From: Spongilla lacustris
Taxonomy: Eukaryota > Porifera > Demospongiae > Spongillida > Spongillidae
Direction: 5' to 3'
Assembly: GCA_949361645.1 (NCBI GenBank)
Contig: OX442416.1
Coordinates: forward strand, 18,532,323-18,596,322
Length of the DNA stretch: 64,000 nucleotides
Part shown: positions 11,156 to 21,470 of the stretch, piece by piece
Layout: every line of letters starts with the position of its first letter
How positions within the stretch are numbered: position 1 is the first letter of the stretch
Made by a program: the position numbers and the translations under genes
The notes under the pieces: model-generated
Database searches by the model: none
What the model saw: only the letters and a program-made list of their open reading frames with translations
Told to the model about the DNA's origin: nothing

Positions 11156-14100
11156 CTGAAGTGGGTGGGTTTAATTGTTCAGTCAACATGGTGGGTACAA
11201 TGTACACGTAGTACATGGTCATCAACATGACCTTTCATATCCAACCCATCAAGAGGGTGTACACATATACTTGCATGATGCAAACATTGCTGATGGGGTT
11301 GAAGGGGAGGGGATACCAAGGGACACACTGGTCTTTGTGTGTACACTTAGAAGCAGCTGCTCTATGGTCTTGTTTTTTACATCACCATCCATATACAGGA
11401 TAGTGTTCAGCACCATACATATCATTATTACTTGATCATTAAATAGACCAGCTCACCTTACCCATAATGTTCACATCAATACCAGGAGTGGAAAGGATAC
11501 GTTCCACACATGTAGTATGACCTGCCATTGCAGCAAGGTGTAATGGAGTATAACCATCCAGGAGTGGCTACAATAGTTAAGTCAACATGGTGGGCACAAT
11601 GTACATATGTGCATGGTAATAAACATGGACTCTTGAAATGTGAAGCCTCTAATTCAAGTACACACCATACATATATGTGTGGAAGGTACATCACAGCTGC
11701 TGAGATAGTTTTTGATGCGTGATGAGCTTTGTCCTATTGGCTTCAATGTATTATGGACAGCTGTGCAGACAATTTTATTCATACTTCCCTCCTCCTAGCC
11801 TAGATGGGGCCCAAGGTTAAAGGCTGGGCCCTAGTGCCCAGACTTCACACTCTGCACACAATATCATACCAGATGCCAGCAAGGCTGTGAGGTATACATG
11901 TAGAGTTTACAGCGACATTATTGACTCCTTGTTGTGTGGAGTGTAGGTGGGGACTGCTGACTGACCATGTTATTACTTTCACTTGCAAGCTCTAGTATAT
12001 CTATACATGTATACAGGGTGTGGCCATACTAGTGTTAAATGGAATACCAAACAGTTTTATCTGACCAGCCAGATCAATTAATCCATTGGTTAATCATGCC
12101 ATAGCACGTGTAAACCAGGTGGTGGACTTATCAAAGAAAAGTGCATAATATTCAGTGGACCAGCTCACCTTATCCTTAATGTTCACATCAATACCAGGAG
12201 TGGAAAGGAGACATTCCACACAAGTAGTATGACCTCCAAATGCAGCATTGTGTAATGGAGTAGAACCATCCTAGAGTGGATACAATAACTAAGTCAACAC
12301 GGTGGGTACAATGTACACATGTACATGTACATGTAGTACATCGGAATCAACATGGCCTTTCACATATGACATCACTAGGGTGCACACATTTACATGCATG
12401 ATACAAACATTGCTGATGGGGTTGAAGGGGAGGAGATACCAAGGGACACACTGGTCTTTGTGTGTAGGCTTAGAAGCAGCTGCTCTATGGTCTTGTTTTT
12501 TACTTCACCATCCAAATACAGGATAGTGTTTAACACCATACATATCATTATTACTTGATCATTAAATAGACCAGCTCACCTTATTCTTAATGTTCACATC
12601 AATGCCAGGAGTGGAAAGGATACGTTCCACACAAGTAGTATGACCCCTTGCAGCATGATGTAATGGAGTATTACCATCCTGTAGTGGGTACAATAGTTCA
12701 GTCAACATGGTGGGTACAATGTACACGTGTACATGGTCATCAACATGGCTTTTTGAAATATGAAGCTTCTAATTCAAGTGCACACCAGACATATATGTGA
12801 GGAAGGTACATCACAGCTGCTGAGATAGTTTTTTGATAAGTGTAGAGCTGTGTCCTATTGTCTTTTAGTTTATTATGGAAAGCTGTGCAGACTATATTAT
12901 TCATACTCCCCTCCTCCTAGCCTAGCTGGGGCTCAAACTCTAAAACATTCAAATCGAAAAAACTACACAGCAACATTCAATGGACCAACTCACCAAAGTG
13001 ACTATGTTATTCATACACCCCTCCTCCATTATAACTAGATCGTTACATAGACCAGCTCACCTCATTCTCAATGTTCACATCAATACCAGGAGTGGAAAGT
13101 AGACGTTCCACACATGTAGTATGACCTCCCATTGCAGCAAAATGTAATGGAGTATTACCATGCTGGAGTGGGTACAATAATAGTTCAGTCAACATGGTGG
13201 GTACAATGTATACATGTACATGTAGTACATGGTCTGCTACAGTTTCTATAACAGTGCATCTCATTTTTTAGTATTCAGTGGACCAACTCACCCTAGACTT
13301 CACATCGATACCAGGAGTGGAAAGGAGATGTTCCACACATGCAGTATGACCTCCGATGGCAGCAAGGTGTAATGGAGTATGACCTAACTGGAGTGGGTAC
13401 AATAGTTCAGTCAACATGGTGGTTACAATGTACACATGTATACATGGTCATAAACATGGCCCCTTCAAATATTAAGTAGATTAAAATTATAGTTACCCAA
13501 CTAGGCAGGTTAGCATGTACTTCACAGTGGCTGGGATAGTTATTTGGACCAACATTTTAAGTCGTTGATGTCAAGCAATTGTTTTCAGGTAACAAACTAT
13601 ACAGCCTTGACAAAGTTATCAACACACTCCCCTCCCTCATCAGTAGCTGATCATCAGGCACAGATTAGTGGAGGGAGCTAACATTTCTCAAACTGATATG
13701 GTTTTTCACTATTTTCCCTTACTACCTATATACTGGTTCACATACAATGGTTAATGTTTTAAAATTGGTTACAAATGCAAAAAAAAATGTGCATGTCCTC
13801 TGACTTGTCTGGGGATCAAACGATTTCATAAGGGAGCAATACATGTATGAATGGTAAAGAGGGTTAGGGTTAGGGTTAGGGTTAGGGTTAAGGACATTGG
13901 AGGCCTGTGTTGGTGAAGTGTGCTTCCCATTGCTTCACACTGTCAGCTATTACAGTGCATTGACCCAACTCACCCCATAATTCATAATGATCACTTCAAT
14001 ACCAGGAGTGGTAAGGAGACGTTCCACACAAGCAGCATGACCTTTCCTTGCAGCATAGTGTAATGGAGTATTACCATCCTGGAGTGGGTACAATTGTTGA

Positions 14101-17100
14101 GCCACCATGTTGGGTACAATATACACATGTACATGTACATGGAGTACATTGTCATCCACATGCCCCCGTCAATAAATAACATCTACAGTGTTCCACCACC
14201 TTATAATTACTTCAAGTTTGAATTTTTATTTTTATTTTTCCAATGAACCTTTTAAGCTGTGATCATGGGAACCACATCCATACACAATATGATGAAGTAC
14301 TTTTATTACGTGTAAACTAAGATTAGTGAGAGATAATAAAACGGTTTAATAAACAACACTTTTGTAGTAGAACTCCCGTATAGAGTGTAGCTAAGGGCTC
14401 AAAATATATTTGGATACTCCTTGGAGTTACCTATAAACATTGTAGCATAGATCATATTATAAATATGGATGTAGTGGGTACAAAGATGTGAAAGGACGTG
14501 GTGGAACAGGCAGCAGGTGAAGGTCTCCACATGGCAGCAGGCTAGGAGGTGAAGGCCTCTACATGGCAGCAGGCTAGGAGGGGAAGGTCTCCACATGGCA
14601 GCAGGCTAGGAGGTGATGGTCTCTACATGGCAGCAGACTAGGAGGTGAGGGCCTCCACATGGAGCAGGCTAGGAGGTGAAGGTCTTCACATGGAGCAGGC
14701 TAGGAGGTGAAGGCCTCCACATGGAGCAGGCTAGGAGGTGAAGGCCTTCACATGCCAGCAGGCTAGGAGGTGAAGGCCTCCACATGGAGCAGGCTAGGAG
14801 GTGAAGGTCTCCACATGGCAGCAGACTAGGAGGTGAAGGTCTACACATGGCAGCAGGCTAGGAGGTGAAGGTCTCCACATGGCAGCAGGCTAGGAGGTGA
14901 AGGTCTACACATGGCAGCAGGCTAGGAGGTGAAGGTCTCCACATGGAGCAGGCTTGGAGGTGAAAGTCTCTACATGGCAGCAGGCTAGGAGGTGAAGGTC
15001 TCCACATGGCAGCAGGCTAGGAGGTGAGGGTCTCCACATGGAGCAGTCTAGGAGGTGAAGGTCTCCACATGGCAGCAGGCTAGGAGGTGAATGTCTCCAC
15101 ATGGAGCAGGCTAGGAGGTGAAGGTCTCCACATGGCAGCAGACTAGGAGGTGAGGGCCTCCACATCGAGCAGGCTAGGAGGTGAAGGCCTCCACATGGCA
15201 GCAGGCTAGGAGGTGAAGGTCTCCACATGGCAGCAGGCTAGGAGGTGAAGGCCTCCACATGGAGCAGGCTAGGACGTGAAGGCCTCCTCATGGCAGCAGG
15301 CTAGGAGGTGAAGGCCTCTACATGGCAGCAGGCTAGGAGGTGAAGGCCTTCACATGCCAGCAGGCTAGGAGGTGAAGGCCTCCACATGGCAGCAGGCTAG
15401 GAGGTAAAGGTCTCCACATGGCAGCAGGCTAGGAGGTGAAGGCCTTCACATGGAGCAGGCTAGGAGGTGAAGGCCTTCACATGCCAGCAGGCTAGGAGGT
15501 GAAGGCCTCTACATGGCAGCAGGCTAGGAGGTGAAGGTCTCCACATGGCAGCAGGCTAGGAGGTGAAGGCCTCTACATGGCAGCAGGCTAGGAGGTAAAG
15601 GTCTCCACATGGCAGCAGGCTAGGAGGTGAAGGCCTCCACATGGCAGCAGGCTAGGAGGTGAAGGCTCCTCATGGCAGCAGGCTAGGAGGTGAAGGCCTC
15701 CACATGGCAGCAGGTGCTTGACAACATCTGGGACCCAGCAGACTACTGGATCAGCTACCTGGACCTCATTGCCAAAGTGATGGGCTTTGTCCTATTGGCT
15801 TCAATGTATTATGAACAGCTGTGCAGACTATGATATACATACTCCCCTCCACCTAGCCTAGCTGGGGCCCAAGGTTAAAGGCTGGGCCCCAGTGTCCAGA
15901 CTTAATAAAATTATACCAGATGCAAGGCAGTGTGGTACTTGTAGATATGTAGAGTTCACTCAGAGCATATGCTACACACTGATACCAAATACCATGGAAT
16001 CTAGCTAGTTTGATCTATTTAATATGCAGTCAGCCAGAATTAAATTTATTGGTCAGAATTTGGGTTTCCCACCCCAGGAGAAATAGTATATAAACTTTAT
16101 ATGGACCATCAATATAAACTCTTACAAAACCACTACACATTATATAATTCACTGATATACAGCAACATTCTATGGACTGGCAGGGACACACTGGTCTTTG
16201 TGAGTAGGCTTAGAAGCAGCTGCTGTTTTTTACATCACCATCCATATACAGGATAGTGTTCAGCACCATACATATCCTTTATACTTGATCATGGAATAGA
16301 CCAGCTCACCTCATCCTTATTGTTCACATCAATACCAGGAGTGGAAAGTAGATGTTCCACACATGTAGTATGACCTCCCATTGCAGCAAGGTGTAGTGGA
16401 GTATGACTATTCTGAAGTGGGTATAATAGTTCAGTCAACGTGGTGGGTACAATGTACACATGTACATGTAGTACATGGTCATCAACATGGCCTTTCATAT
16501 ACAACACCGAGAGGGTGTAGACATTTTGCTGATAGGGTTGAAGGGGAGGAGATAAATTGTGTGTAGGCTTAAAAGCAGCTGCTCTATGGTCTTGTTTTTT
16601 ACATCACTATCCATATACAGGATAGTGTTCAGCACCATACATATAATTATTACTTGATCATTAAATAGACCATCTCACCTTATTCTTAATGTTCACATCA
16701 ATACCAGGAGTGGAAAGGAGACGTTCCACACATGTAGTATGACCTCGCTCTGCAGCAAGGTGTAGTGGAGTATTACCATCCTGAAGTGGGTATAATAGTT
16801 CAGTCAACATGGTGGGTACAATGTACACATGTACATGTAGTACAGACAGCTGTCATCAACATGGTCTTTCATGTACAACATCGAGAGGGTGTAGACATTT
16901 ACACTAATGTACATGCATGATACAAACATTGCTGATGGGGTTGAAGGGGAGGAGATACATGTACCAAGGGACACACTGTGTAGGCTTAGAAGCAGCTGCT
17001 CTATGGTCTTGTTTTTTTACATCCCCATCCATATACAGGATTGTGTTCAGCACCATACGTGTACATATCATTATTACTTGATCATTAAATACACCAACTC

Positions 17101-18488
17101 ACCTCATCTCTTGTGTTCACATCAATACCAGGAGTGGAAAGGAGATGTTCCACACATGTAGTGTGACCTCCCCTTGCAGCATAGTGTAATGGAGTACCCT
17201 GGATATAATAGTTTGGTCAACTATGGTGGCTACAACTTATGTACACGTGTACATCAATATATGACCCTTCAAACATAAGCCTGTGATTGACAAAAATATA
17301 CGATAATTTATTGTAATCACGAGAAGGGGGAAGTGGAGTTTAAAGGGTAGCTCTTTTGGGACCAACATTTATGTCTTCATTCAAGGTGCAGGTAGCAAAA
17401 TGTACAGCCAAGTTGACACAGCCTTCAAACATGGCCACTCCCCTCCCTAATCTCTATTCATACGCATATCTCTCAACCTTAATGATAGATTGACCGCACG
17501 CCTACATGCAGGCGAAAAACGTAGTTTTAACCTACATGTAGGCGTTATATTGCGACCTCTGGTCCTCGCATTGAATGGCGCATAAAACTTTCAGCTCTAA
17601 TAAGGTACCACTAAACTATTGGGCTTCATTTTTAAATCGATTAGGAGACTCTTAAACCATCGGCTCTGTAGATATTTGATCGAGATGGTGGAGCGTATAA
17701 AAATTGCCTACGATCTATGGCATAAAAGTTGGAAATCGCGTGTGTTTGGCGACAAGAGGTCAAAAAATAGCTGTCTAAACAAGAAAAAAGCTTATAGCAA
17801 AGTTTTGAGAAAATTAGAACAACTTGAGTAAAAGAGGGGCGTGTCCGAACCAGAGCGTACGTCGTAGCTGGCGTTGTTTTCTGATGCCACCTTGCAAGTA
17901 GCCCTCTTTGCTGTACTGATTATGCTTATTTCTAGCGTTGGATATTTAATGTTCATTGTTTGGAATAACGCGATTTGCAACCCCTACATGTAGGTTAATG
18001 CGCCTACATGTACATGTAGTGGTCGACCTATCGTTAATATAAACTAATTTCGGCATTTGATGGCAATAGGCAGAATACAATATACATGTACATGTACAAT
18101 CACTGCTTACCTTGTCACCTGAATTTACAGATACTCCACTTAGGATCAACCTCGCCACCTCGCCAATATCACCTCTCTCTGCCGCATCTCGAAGCTTCTG
18201 TTCTCCATCTGAAGTTTTGAAACCATCAAATGGATTATATTCACTTTACGTACAAGTGAGCAACAAGTATGTATACGTGAACGCGACTAGGTGTGCTACG
18301 AAAACTGCTAGGCCGGTTTAATAATTGCATGCTGCAAGGTGGGGTGGGGGAAGGCGTATCCTGCGTACAACTCCATTGTCCAAGTTCAATACCCCACACG
18401 ATGATACATCAAAATAGGCTTACGTACATCATACGCGCACGTTAAATATCGTACCGAATCCTAAAGTCTTCTTAAGCTTAGCGAACAT
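11054..18488 (-). CDS. Ankyrin-repeat gene, locus 1 (multi-exon; one repeat per exon)
   Basis: Order on the minus strand: first exon 18455-18488, capping exon 18111-18208, then repeat exons 17103-17198, 16679-16780, 16310-16411, 13974-14078, 13292-13387, 13061-13162, 12580-12678, 12169-12270, 11457-11558 and 11054-11155, with a likely last exon at 4912-5085. Every repeat exon starts after a ...CAG acceptor and ends at ...G|GTGAG, in phase 0, so each can be duplicated or skipped without shifting frame. Each encodes one 32-35 residue ankyrin repeat of the type GNTPLHxAAxxGHTTCVExLLSTPGIDVN. Ankyrin repeats bind protein partners; the partner is unknown. One exon (11457-11558) has lost its acceptor AG. 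No signal peptide or membrane segment is visible in the joined exons. Confidence 0.7.
11457..11558 (-). pseudogene. Ankyrin repeat exon with destroyed acceptor, locus 1
   Basis: 34 open codons, DGYTPLHLAAMAGHTTCVER, then ILSTPGIDVNIMGK, with donor AAG|GTGAGC. Where the other exons have CTCCAG|GATGG this one has CTCCTG|GATGG, so the acceptor AG is lost. Because the exon is phase 0-0, skipping it would leave the rest of the protein in frame. Confidence 0.65.
12169..12270 (-). CDS. Ankyrin repeat exon, locus 1
   Basis: 34 codons, phase 0-0: DGSTPLHNAAFGGHTTCVEC, then LLSTPGIDVNIKDK. The acceptor is CACTCTAG and the donor AAG|GTGAGC. With the exon at 12580 it forms a tandem duplicate of the pair 11054/11457. 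Confidence 0.75.
12580..12678 (-). CDS. Ankyrin repeat exon, locus 1
   Basis: 33 codons, phase 0-0: DGNTPLHHAARGHTTCVERI, then LSTPGIDVNIKNK. The acceptor is CACTACAG and the donor AAG|GTGAGC. One codon is deleted relative to neighbouring exons. Confidence 0.75.
13061..13162 (-). CDS. Ankyrin repeat exon, locus 1
   Basis: 34 codons, phase 0-0: HGNTPLHFAAMGGHTTCVER, then LLSTPGIDVNIENE. The acceptor is CACTCCAG and the donor GAG|GTGAGC. It is separated from the previous exon by an intron of only about 130 bp. Confidence 0.78.
13292..13387 (-). CDS. Ankyrin repeat exon, locus 1
   Basis: 32 codons, phase 0-0: LGHTPLHLAAIGGHTACVEH, then LLSTPGIDVKSR. The acceptor is CACTCCAG and the donor AGG|GTGAGT. 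Confidence 0.75.
13861..13890. repeat. Interstitial telomere-type tract, five GGGTTA units
   Basis: GGGTTA is repeated five times without interruption, then AAGG. It is the canonical metazoan telomere unit but lies in an ankyrin-gene intron with unique-looking sequence on both sides, so it is interstitial and not a chromosome end. Confidence 0.9.
13974..14078 (-). CDS. Ankyrin repeat exon, locus 1
   Basis: 35 codons, phase 0-0: DGNTPLHYAARKGHAACVER, then LLTTPGIEVIIMNYG. The acceptor is CACTCCAG and the donor GGG|GTGAGT. It is the most diverged of the intact exons at its 3' end. Confidence 0.75.
14510..15714. repeat. Minisatellite, ~30/32-bp unit, about 38 copies
   Basis: The unit is GGCAGCAGGCTAGGAGGTGA plus AGGTCTCCACAT (32 bp). 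A 30-bp variant has GGAGCAGG in place of GGCAGCAGG, and common substitutions are GTCTCC/GCCTCC/GCCTTC. The two length variants are interspersed, which suggests unequal exchange. It lies in a locus 1 intron. Short open frames within it are a by-product of the periodicity. The sequence that follows, 15714-15770, is GC-rich and open but unidentified. Confidence 0.95.
16310..16411 (-). CDS. Ankyrin repeat exon, locus 1
   Basis: 34 codons, phase 0-0: NSHTPLHLAAMGGHTTCVEH, then LLSTPGIDVNNKDE. The acceptor is CCACTTCAG and the donor GAG|GTGAGC. Confidence 0.75.
16679..16780 (-). CDS. Ankyrin repeat exon, locus 1
   Basis: 34 codons, phase 0-0: DGNTPLHLAAERGHTTCVER, then LLSTPGIDVNIKNK. The acceptor is CCACTTCAG and the donor AAG|GTGAGA. 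All ankyrin key residues (TPLH, A, GH, LL) are present. Confidence 0.75.
17103..17198 (-). CDS. Ankyrin repeat exon, locus 1 (first of array)
   Basis: 32 codons, phase 0-0: GTPLHYAARGGHTTCVEHLL, then STPGIDVNTRDE. The acceptor is TATATCCAG and the donor GAG|GTGAGT. Relative to its neighbours it lacks two codons at the start. Confidence 0.7.
17483..18033. mobile_element. TTAA-flanked element (piggyBac/Kolobok-like TSD)
   Basis: TTAA occurs at 17479-17482 and 18034-18037. The left end TGATAGATTGACCGCAC pairs with CGATAGGTCGACCAC read inward from the right. Subterminal CCTACATGTAGGCG words recur at both ends. Inside is a 70-codon basic open frame on the plus strand (17619-17831) that I cannot assign. 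It sits in the intron between the capping exon and the first repeat exon of locus 1. Confidence 0.6.
18111..18208 (-). CDS. Ankyrin gene locus 1, capping-repeat exon
   Basis: The acceptor AAAACTTCAG precedes 18208 and the donor is GACAAG|GTAAGC at 18111/18110. The frame reads DGEQKLRDAAERGDIGEVAR followed by a LILSGVSVNSGDK end. That is a typical N-terminal ankyrin cap: AA..GD..EV..L...G..VN. It enters in phase 1, matching the first exon, and leaves in phase 0, matching the repeat exons. No counterpart is seen at locus 2. Confidence 0.7.
18455..18488 (-). CDS. Ankyrin gene locus 1, first coding exon
   Basis: ATG at 18488 opens MFAKLKKTLGF and ends at TTCG|GTACGA, phase 1. It joins in frame to the exon at 18208, giving GFDGEQKLRDAAERGD. 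A closely similar exon (MSAKLMKNLGF) is at 44886-44918, which supports this as a genuine exon shared by paralogues. The upstream sequence carries CACGCGTTACGTCATTGTTTAC, including a TTACGTCA (CRE-like) word. Confidence 0.6.
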
Positions 18489-18629
18489 CGTCTTTCCATA
18501 GGGCGTATAGAGGATTTGCACGCGTTACGTCATTGTTTACGTAGCAAGCATATAGATCATGTGACATGCCACACCCAAAATTGCGTGGGTGGTGTTCTAC
18601 TAGTATCTTCTCTTCGTACCTGTATTAAA

Positions 18630-18770
18630 AAGATGGGGGGGGGGGGGGGGGGGGGAGGGGGAGGGCTTAGTTTAAAAAAAATAGCCGGCGAAGGTAAAGT
18701 AGCACACGTGCCACTAAGTCTAAGGGTAAAGTGCGGGAGGGGGACACCCCCTCCCGCACCTCACCCTTAG
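18630..18770. repeat. Poly-G tract and GC-rich hairpin
   Basis: A run of about 20 G near 18635-18655 is followed by a hairpin with arms GTGCGGGAGGGGG and CCCCCTCCCGCAC around 18731-18758, enclosed by CTAAGGGT and ACCCTTAG. This resembles a collapsed end of the G-tract-bearing elements. No gene is present. Confidence 0.55.
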
Positions 18771-18851
18771 CGGCAGAGCGCGGAAGCTTTTGAAGAAGTA
18801 TGTCATTTTACTTATATGAAACGCATATACATTGTAGTTGTTTGAATATCA

Positions 18852-19219
18852 CCTGAATGTCCACCCGGGGGTACAATCAGAGATAATAGAGTATCTCTGG
18901 TACAATTGTATACCCGGGTAGACAGCAAGAAAAGTGGCATTTTAGGGTACTGGCTTATAGTACAAGTCTTTTCAGGATTGGGCCGAGATATGCAAGGCTT
19001 AAATCCTTTTGGTACATGTAGAACGAGCTGTGCTATTCATTATTTACGCTCCCGTGCTGATCGGTCGGAGCGTAATGGATGCACGGGTCGGGTCATTTTA
19101 CGCGTACCGAAAGGATTTATAATTAAATGCAGCCAGGTCTCTACCGTGACGTGAACGGCAAAAGCTTTTTTTTTTGCTGTCCACCCGGGTGTCCCCGGGT
19201 GGACAACTGCACATTCAGG
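18852..19219. repeat. Inverted-repeat element with TGTCCACCCGGG ends
   Basis: CCTGAATGTCCACCCGGG at the left is mirrored by CCCGGGTGGACAACTGCACATTCAGG at the right in split form (CCCGGGTGGACA and CACATTCAGG). Additional TACCCGGGTAGACAGCAA and GCTGTCCACCCGGG copies lie inside. It is probably a small transposon remnant; no transposase was seen. Confidence 0.5.
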
Positions 19220-19398
19220 ACAATAGACATTAAGTTGAATTAACTCTAGATCTTTGCATGGGTATGTACTTGGTATACCTAGCTTGTGCATGCGCATGTA
19301 CACTGTACAATTTAATTACGTGTATTGAACTGCTATATGCTGTCAGTTAATTTGCATGTACACTATACATGTAATTGGACCCTTCTCGCGTAAGATGT

Positions 19399-19760
19399 AC
19401 AACATACATGTATACTATACCCACATGCACACACATGCAACATACATGTATACTACACACATGCACACACATGCATGCAACATACATGTATATACTACAC
19501 ACACATGCATGCACACACATGCAACATACATGTATACTACACACATGCATGCACACACATGCAACATACATGTACTCTAACTACACACATGCACACACAT
19601 GCAACATACATATATACTACACACATGCACACACATGCAATTAACATACATGTATACTACCCACATGCACACACATGCAAGATATATACATGTATACTAC
19701 ACACATGCACACACATACAACTTGACATACATGTATATACTACACACATGCATGCACACA
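19399..19760. repeat. Minisatellite, ~36-bp unit
   Basis: The unit is roughly ACATACATGTATACTACACA followed by CATGCACACACATGCA, about ten copies with small length differences. Several open frames cross it in different registers; they are products of the repeat. Confidence 0.9.
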
Positions 19761-20145
19761 CGTTACAATTCTGCAAATAATTGTAACTTTTGCGTCCAAA
19801 TTTTTTCAACATGCACTTCTTCGCGTATGTCTGATGTAGCGACCTCCTGTTGGTTCACGGCGTGCAATTTATAGCAGTTGCTTAGTTACTGCCATAGTAC
19901 GAAGGCTCCTCTTTGGCATTCTGTATTGACTTTTTGAAATTCACTCTTGACTGACCGCTACTAAAAATGACACGTATCAGAACACCCAGATCTAAGGTTC
20001 AGACCACTAAGAAAACTAATCTGGACTCATAGTACTGTGAATTTATTATCTTGTGTTTGACAATGTTTGAAGACAATTCAATCTGACGATTCAGTCCAAA
20101 CAATGTTATAACGCCCGACATTTGGTATACTATTCACATCTATGG

Positions 20146-20190
<45 letters not shown>

Positions 20191-20340
20191 GTGACAGAAT
20201 ATGTAATAAACACAACACTTAAATCATACTACAGTTAATTAAACTTTAAGATGGGAGCCACCTGGAGAGGATTGCTGTTGCATTCGCTCTCACCAAATGC
20301 AGGTTGAGCCTACTGTACAGCTCAGATATTATTATTATTT
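20146..20340 (-). mobile_element. LINE fragment A, 3' end only
   Basis: An (ATT)n tract at 20146-20190 is the plus-strand image of the (AAT)n tail. Then comes an untranslated part and, at about 20250-20330, minus-strand codons reading LYSRLNLHLVRANATAILSR. This is the C-terminus shared with the larger LINE copies to the right. A 17-bp word preceding the tail, ATTCACATCTATGGATT at 20132-20148, recurs at 32252-32268. Confidence 0.75.
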
Positions 20341-21246
20341 TTTCAAAAAATTTAAGACATCATTGTATTAGAAGTACACAAATACCCTATAAGCTAAGAA
20401 TATAAGCAGTTAGGAGGGTGGGAGCTCCCTGGCCAGGATGGCTCTGGCAATGGACCGGACCAGGGTCATATTCAATCTCCCATAAATCTCAGCCACCACT
20501 GATGACTTGGGTGAAGACAGGTGAATGGCCAAGTGAGATGCCAGCCTGGAGATGGTATCCTGGGCTTCTTTGCCCCAATTTCCATACGTCTCCACTGCCA
20601 ATGGAATGCAGGACCAACCTAACTCCTGGCATTTGGGTCCATTTGAGTGTAGTTTCCGGGCCTCTGCTGCAAGGACTGCTGCATCAGCTTGTTGACATGA
20701 TTCACCTAAGATGGCCGGGCAGAGGGGTGATGTAATGGTGATGTCAAGTGCAGCTGGTTTGCCTCTGTCCCATCCGGCTATGAGAATGTCAGCAGGTCTG
20801 GTGTGATCAAGGTCTCTAGTGAGGCCATTGCCTTTCTCCAATCTGACACTCAGGTGGGCATGATGGCAGAGGTCAAAGATCTCATCCCGCAAGCGATTGT
20901 GGCGTATCACAACATCTCCTCCATGTCTGCAAGTCGCAGCATGATGACCAAGAGGATCGAGGGCCGTATCAGGGCAGAATGGACACATAGATCGACCTGA
21001 AGTGTCCAGTTCCAGCCACCACTTTATGGCCATCTGGTACTCATTGGATTCGAGGTGCAAGCCCAAACCAGGTGAAGGGACCACTGATAGCCAAGAGGAA
21101 GAATGAGGGGCTGCCACTGACAGGAGACGAGCTCTGTTGGCATGAGAGGAAGACTCCAACAAGGTGGAGAAAAGTTGGTTCTCGATCATTCCAGACAAAA
21201 CCTTCTGGGTATTATTATTATTATTATTATTATTATTGTTATTAAT
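20341..21246 (-). mobile_element. 5'-truncated RLE LINE copy B with open C-terminal frame
   Basis: The open frame on the minus strand ends at 20410 and is LINE-derived from about 21208 inward; residues before that are translated (ATT)n. It shows MCPFC...H...TC (CCHC zinc motif), RHNRLRDEI, then RPADILIAGWDRGKPAALDI, the P-D...D pattern of the restriction-like endonuclease (RLE) of R2/R4-type LINEs. It ends IYGRLNMTLVRSIARAIL. The reverse transcriptase domain is absent by 5' truncation, and the 5' junction abuts the next (ATT)n tract. Confidence 0.8.
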
Positions 21247-21247
21247 A

Positions 21248-21470
21248 ATTAGGAAATATAACATTACGTACACAACTCACAAGTACAAAAAACTAAGCTA
21301 CACTACACTACACTACACTACACTATACTACACACAAATGTCCTAAAGAACTACCACTCTGCCCATGATGGCCCTGGATACTGATCTGACCAGGCACATG
21401 TTCATTCTGCTGTAGATGTCAAACAGGGCAACAGATTTGGGGCGACCTTGGTGGATGGACAGTAAGGATG
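21248..21470 (-). mobile_element. LINE fragment C, 3' end only
   Basis: Minus-strand codons KSVALFDIYSRMNMCLVRSV followed by SRAIMGR match the C-terminus of copies B, D and E. The fragment lies between (ATT)n tracts at 21209-21246 and 21473-21512, so it is a short 5'-truncated insertion in the same train. Confidence 0.75.

Noticed and set aside
13861..13890. Chromosome end
   Set aside because: Only five telomere units, with gene exons on both sides; it is an interstitial tract.
14510..15714. Regularly repeated 30/32-bp units resembling a CRISPR array
   Set aside because: There are no unique spacers; the whole unit repeats. The context is a eukaryotic intron. It is a minisatellite.
16180..16310. 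Additional ankyrin exon expected between 15714 and 16310
   Set aside because: The intron landmark GGGACACACTGGTCTTTG follows CTATGGACTGG directly; the exon is deleted here and no repeat codons remain.
21164..21346. Leucine-rich 'membrane' peptide
   Set aside because: The leucines are translated (TTA)n microsatellite.
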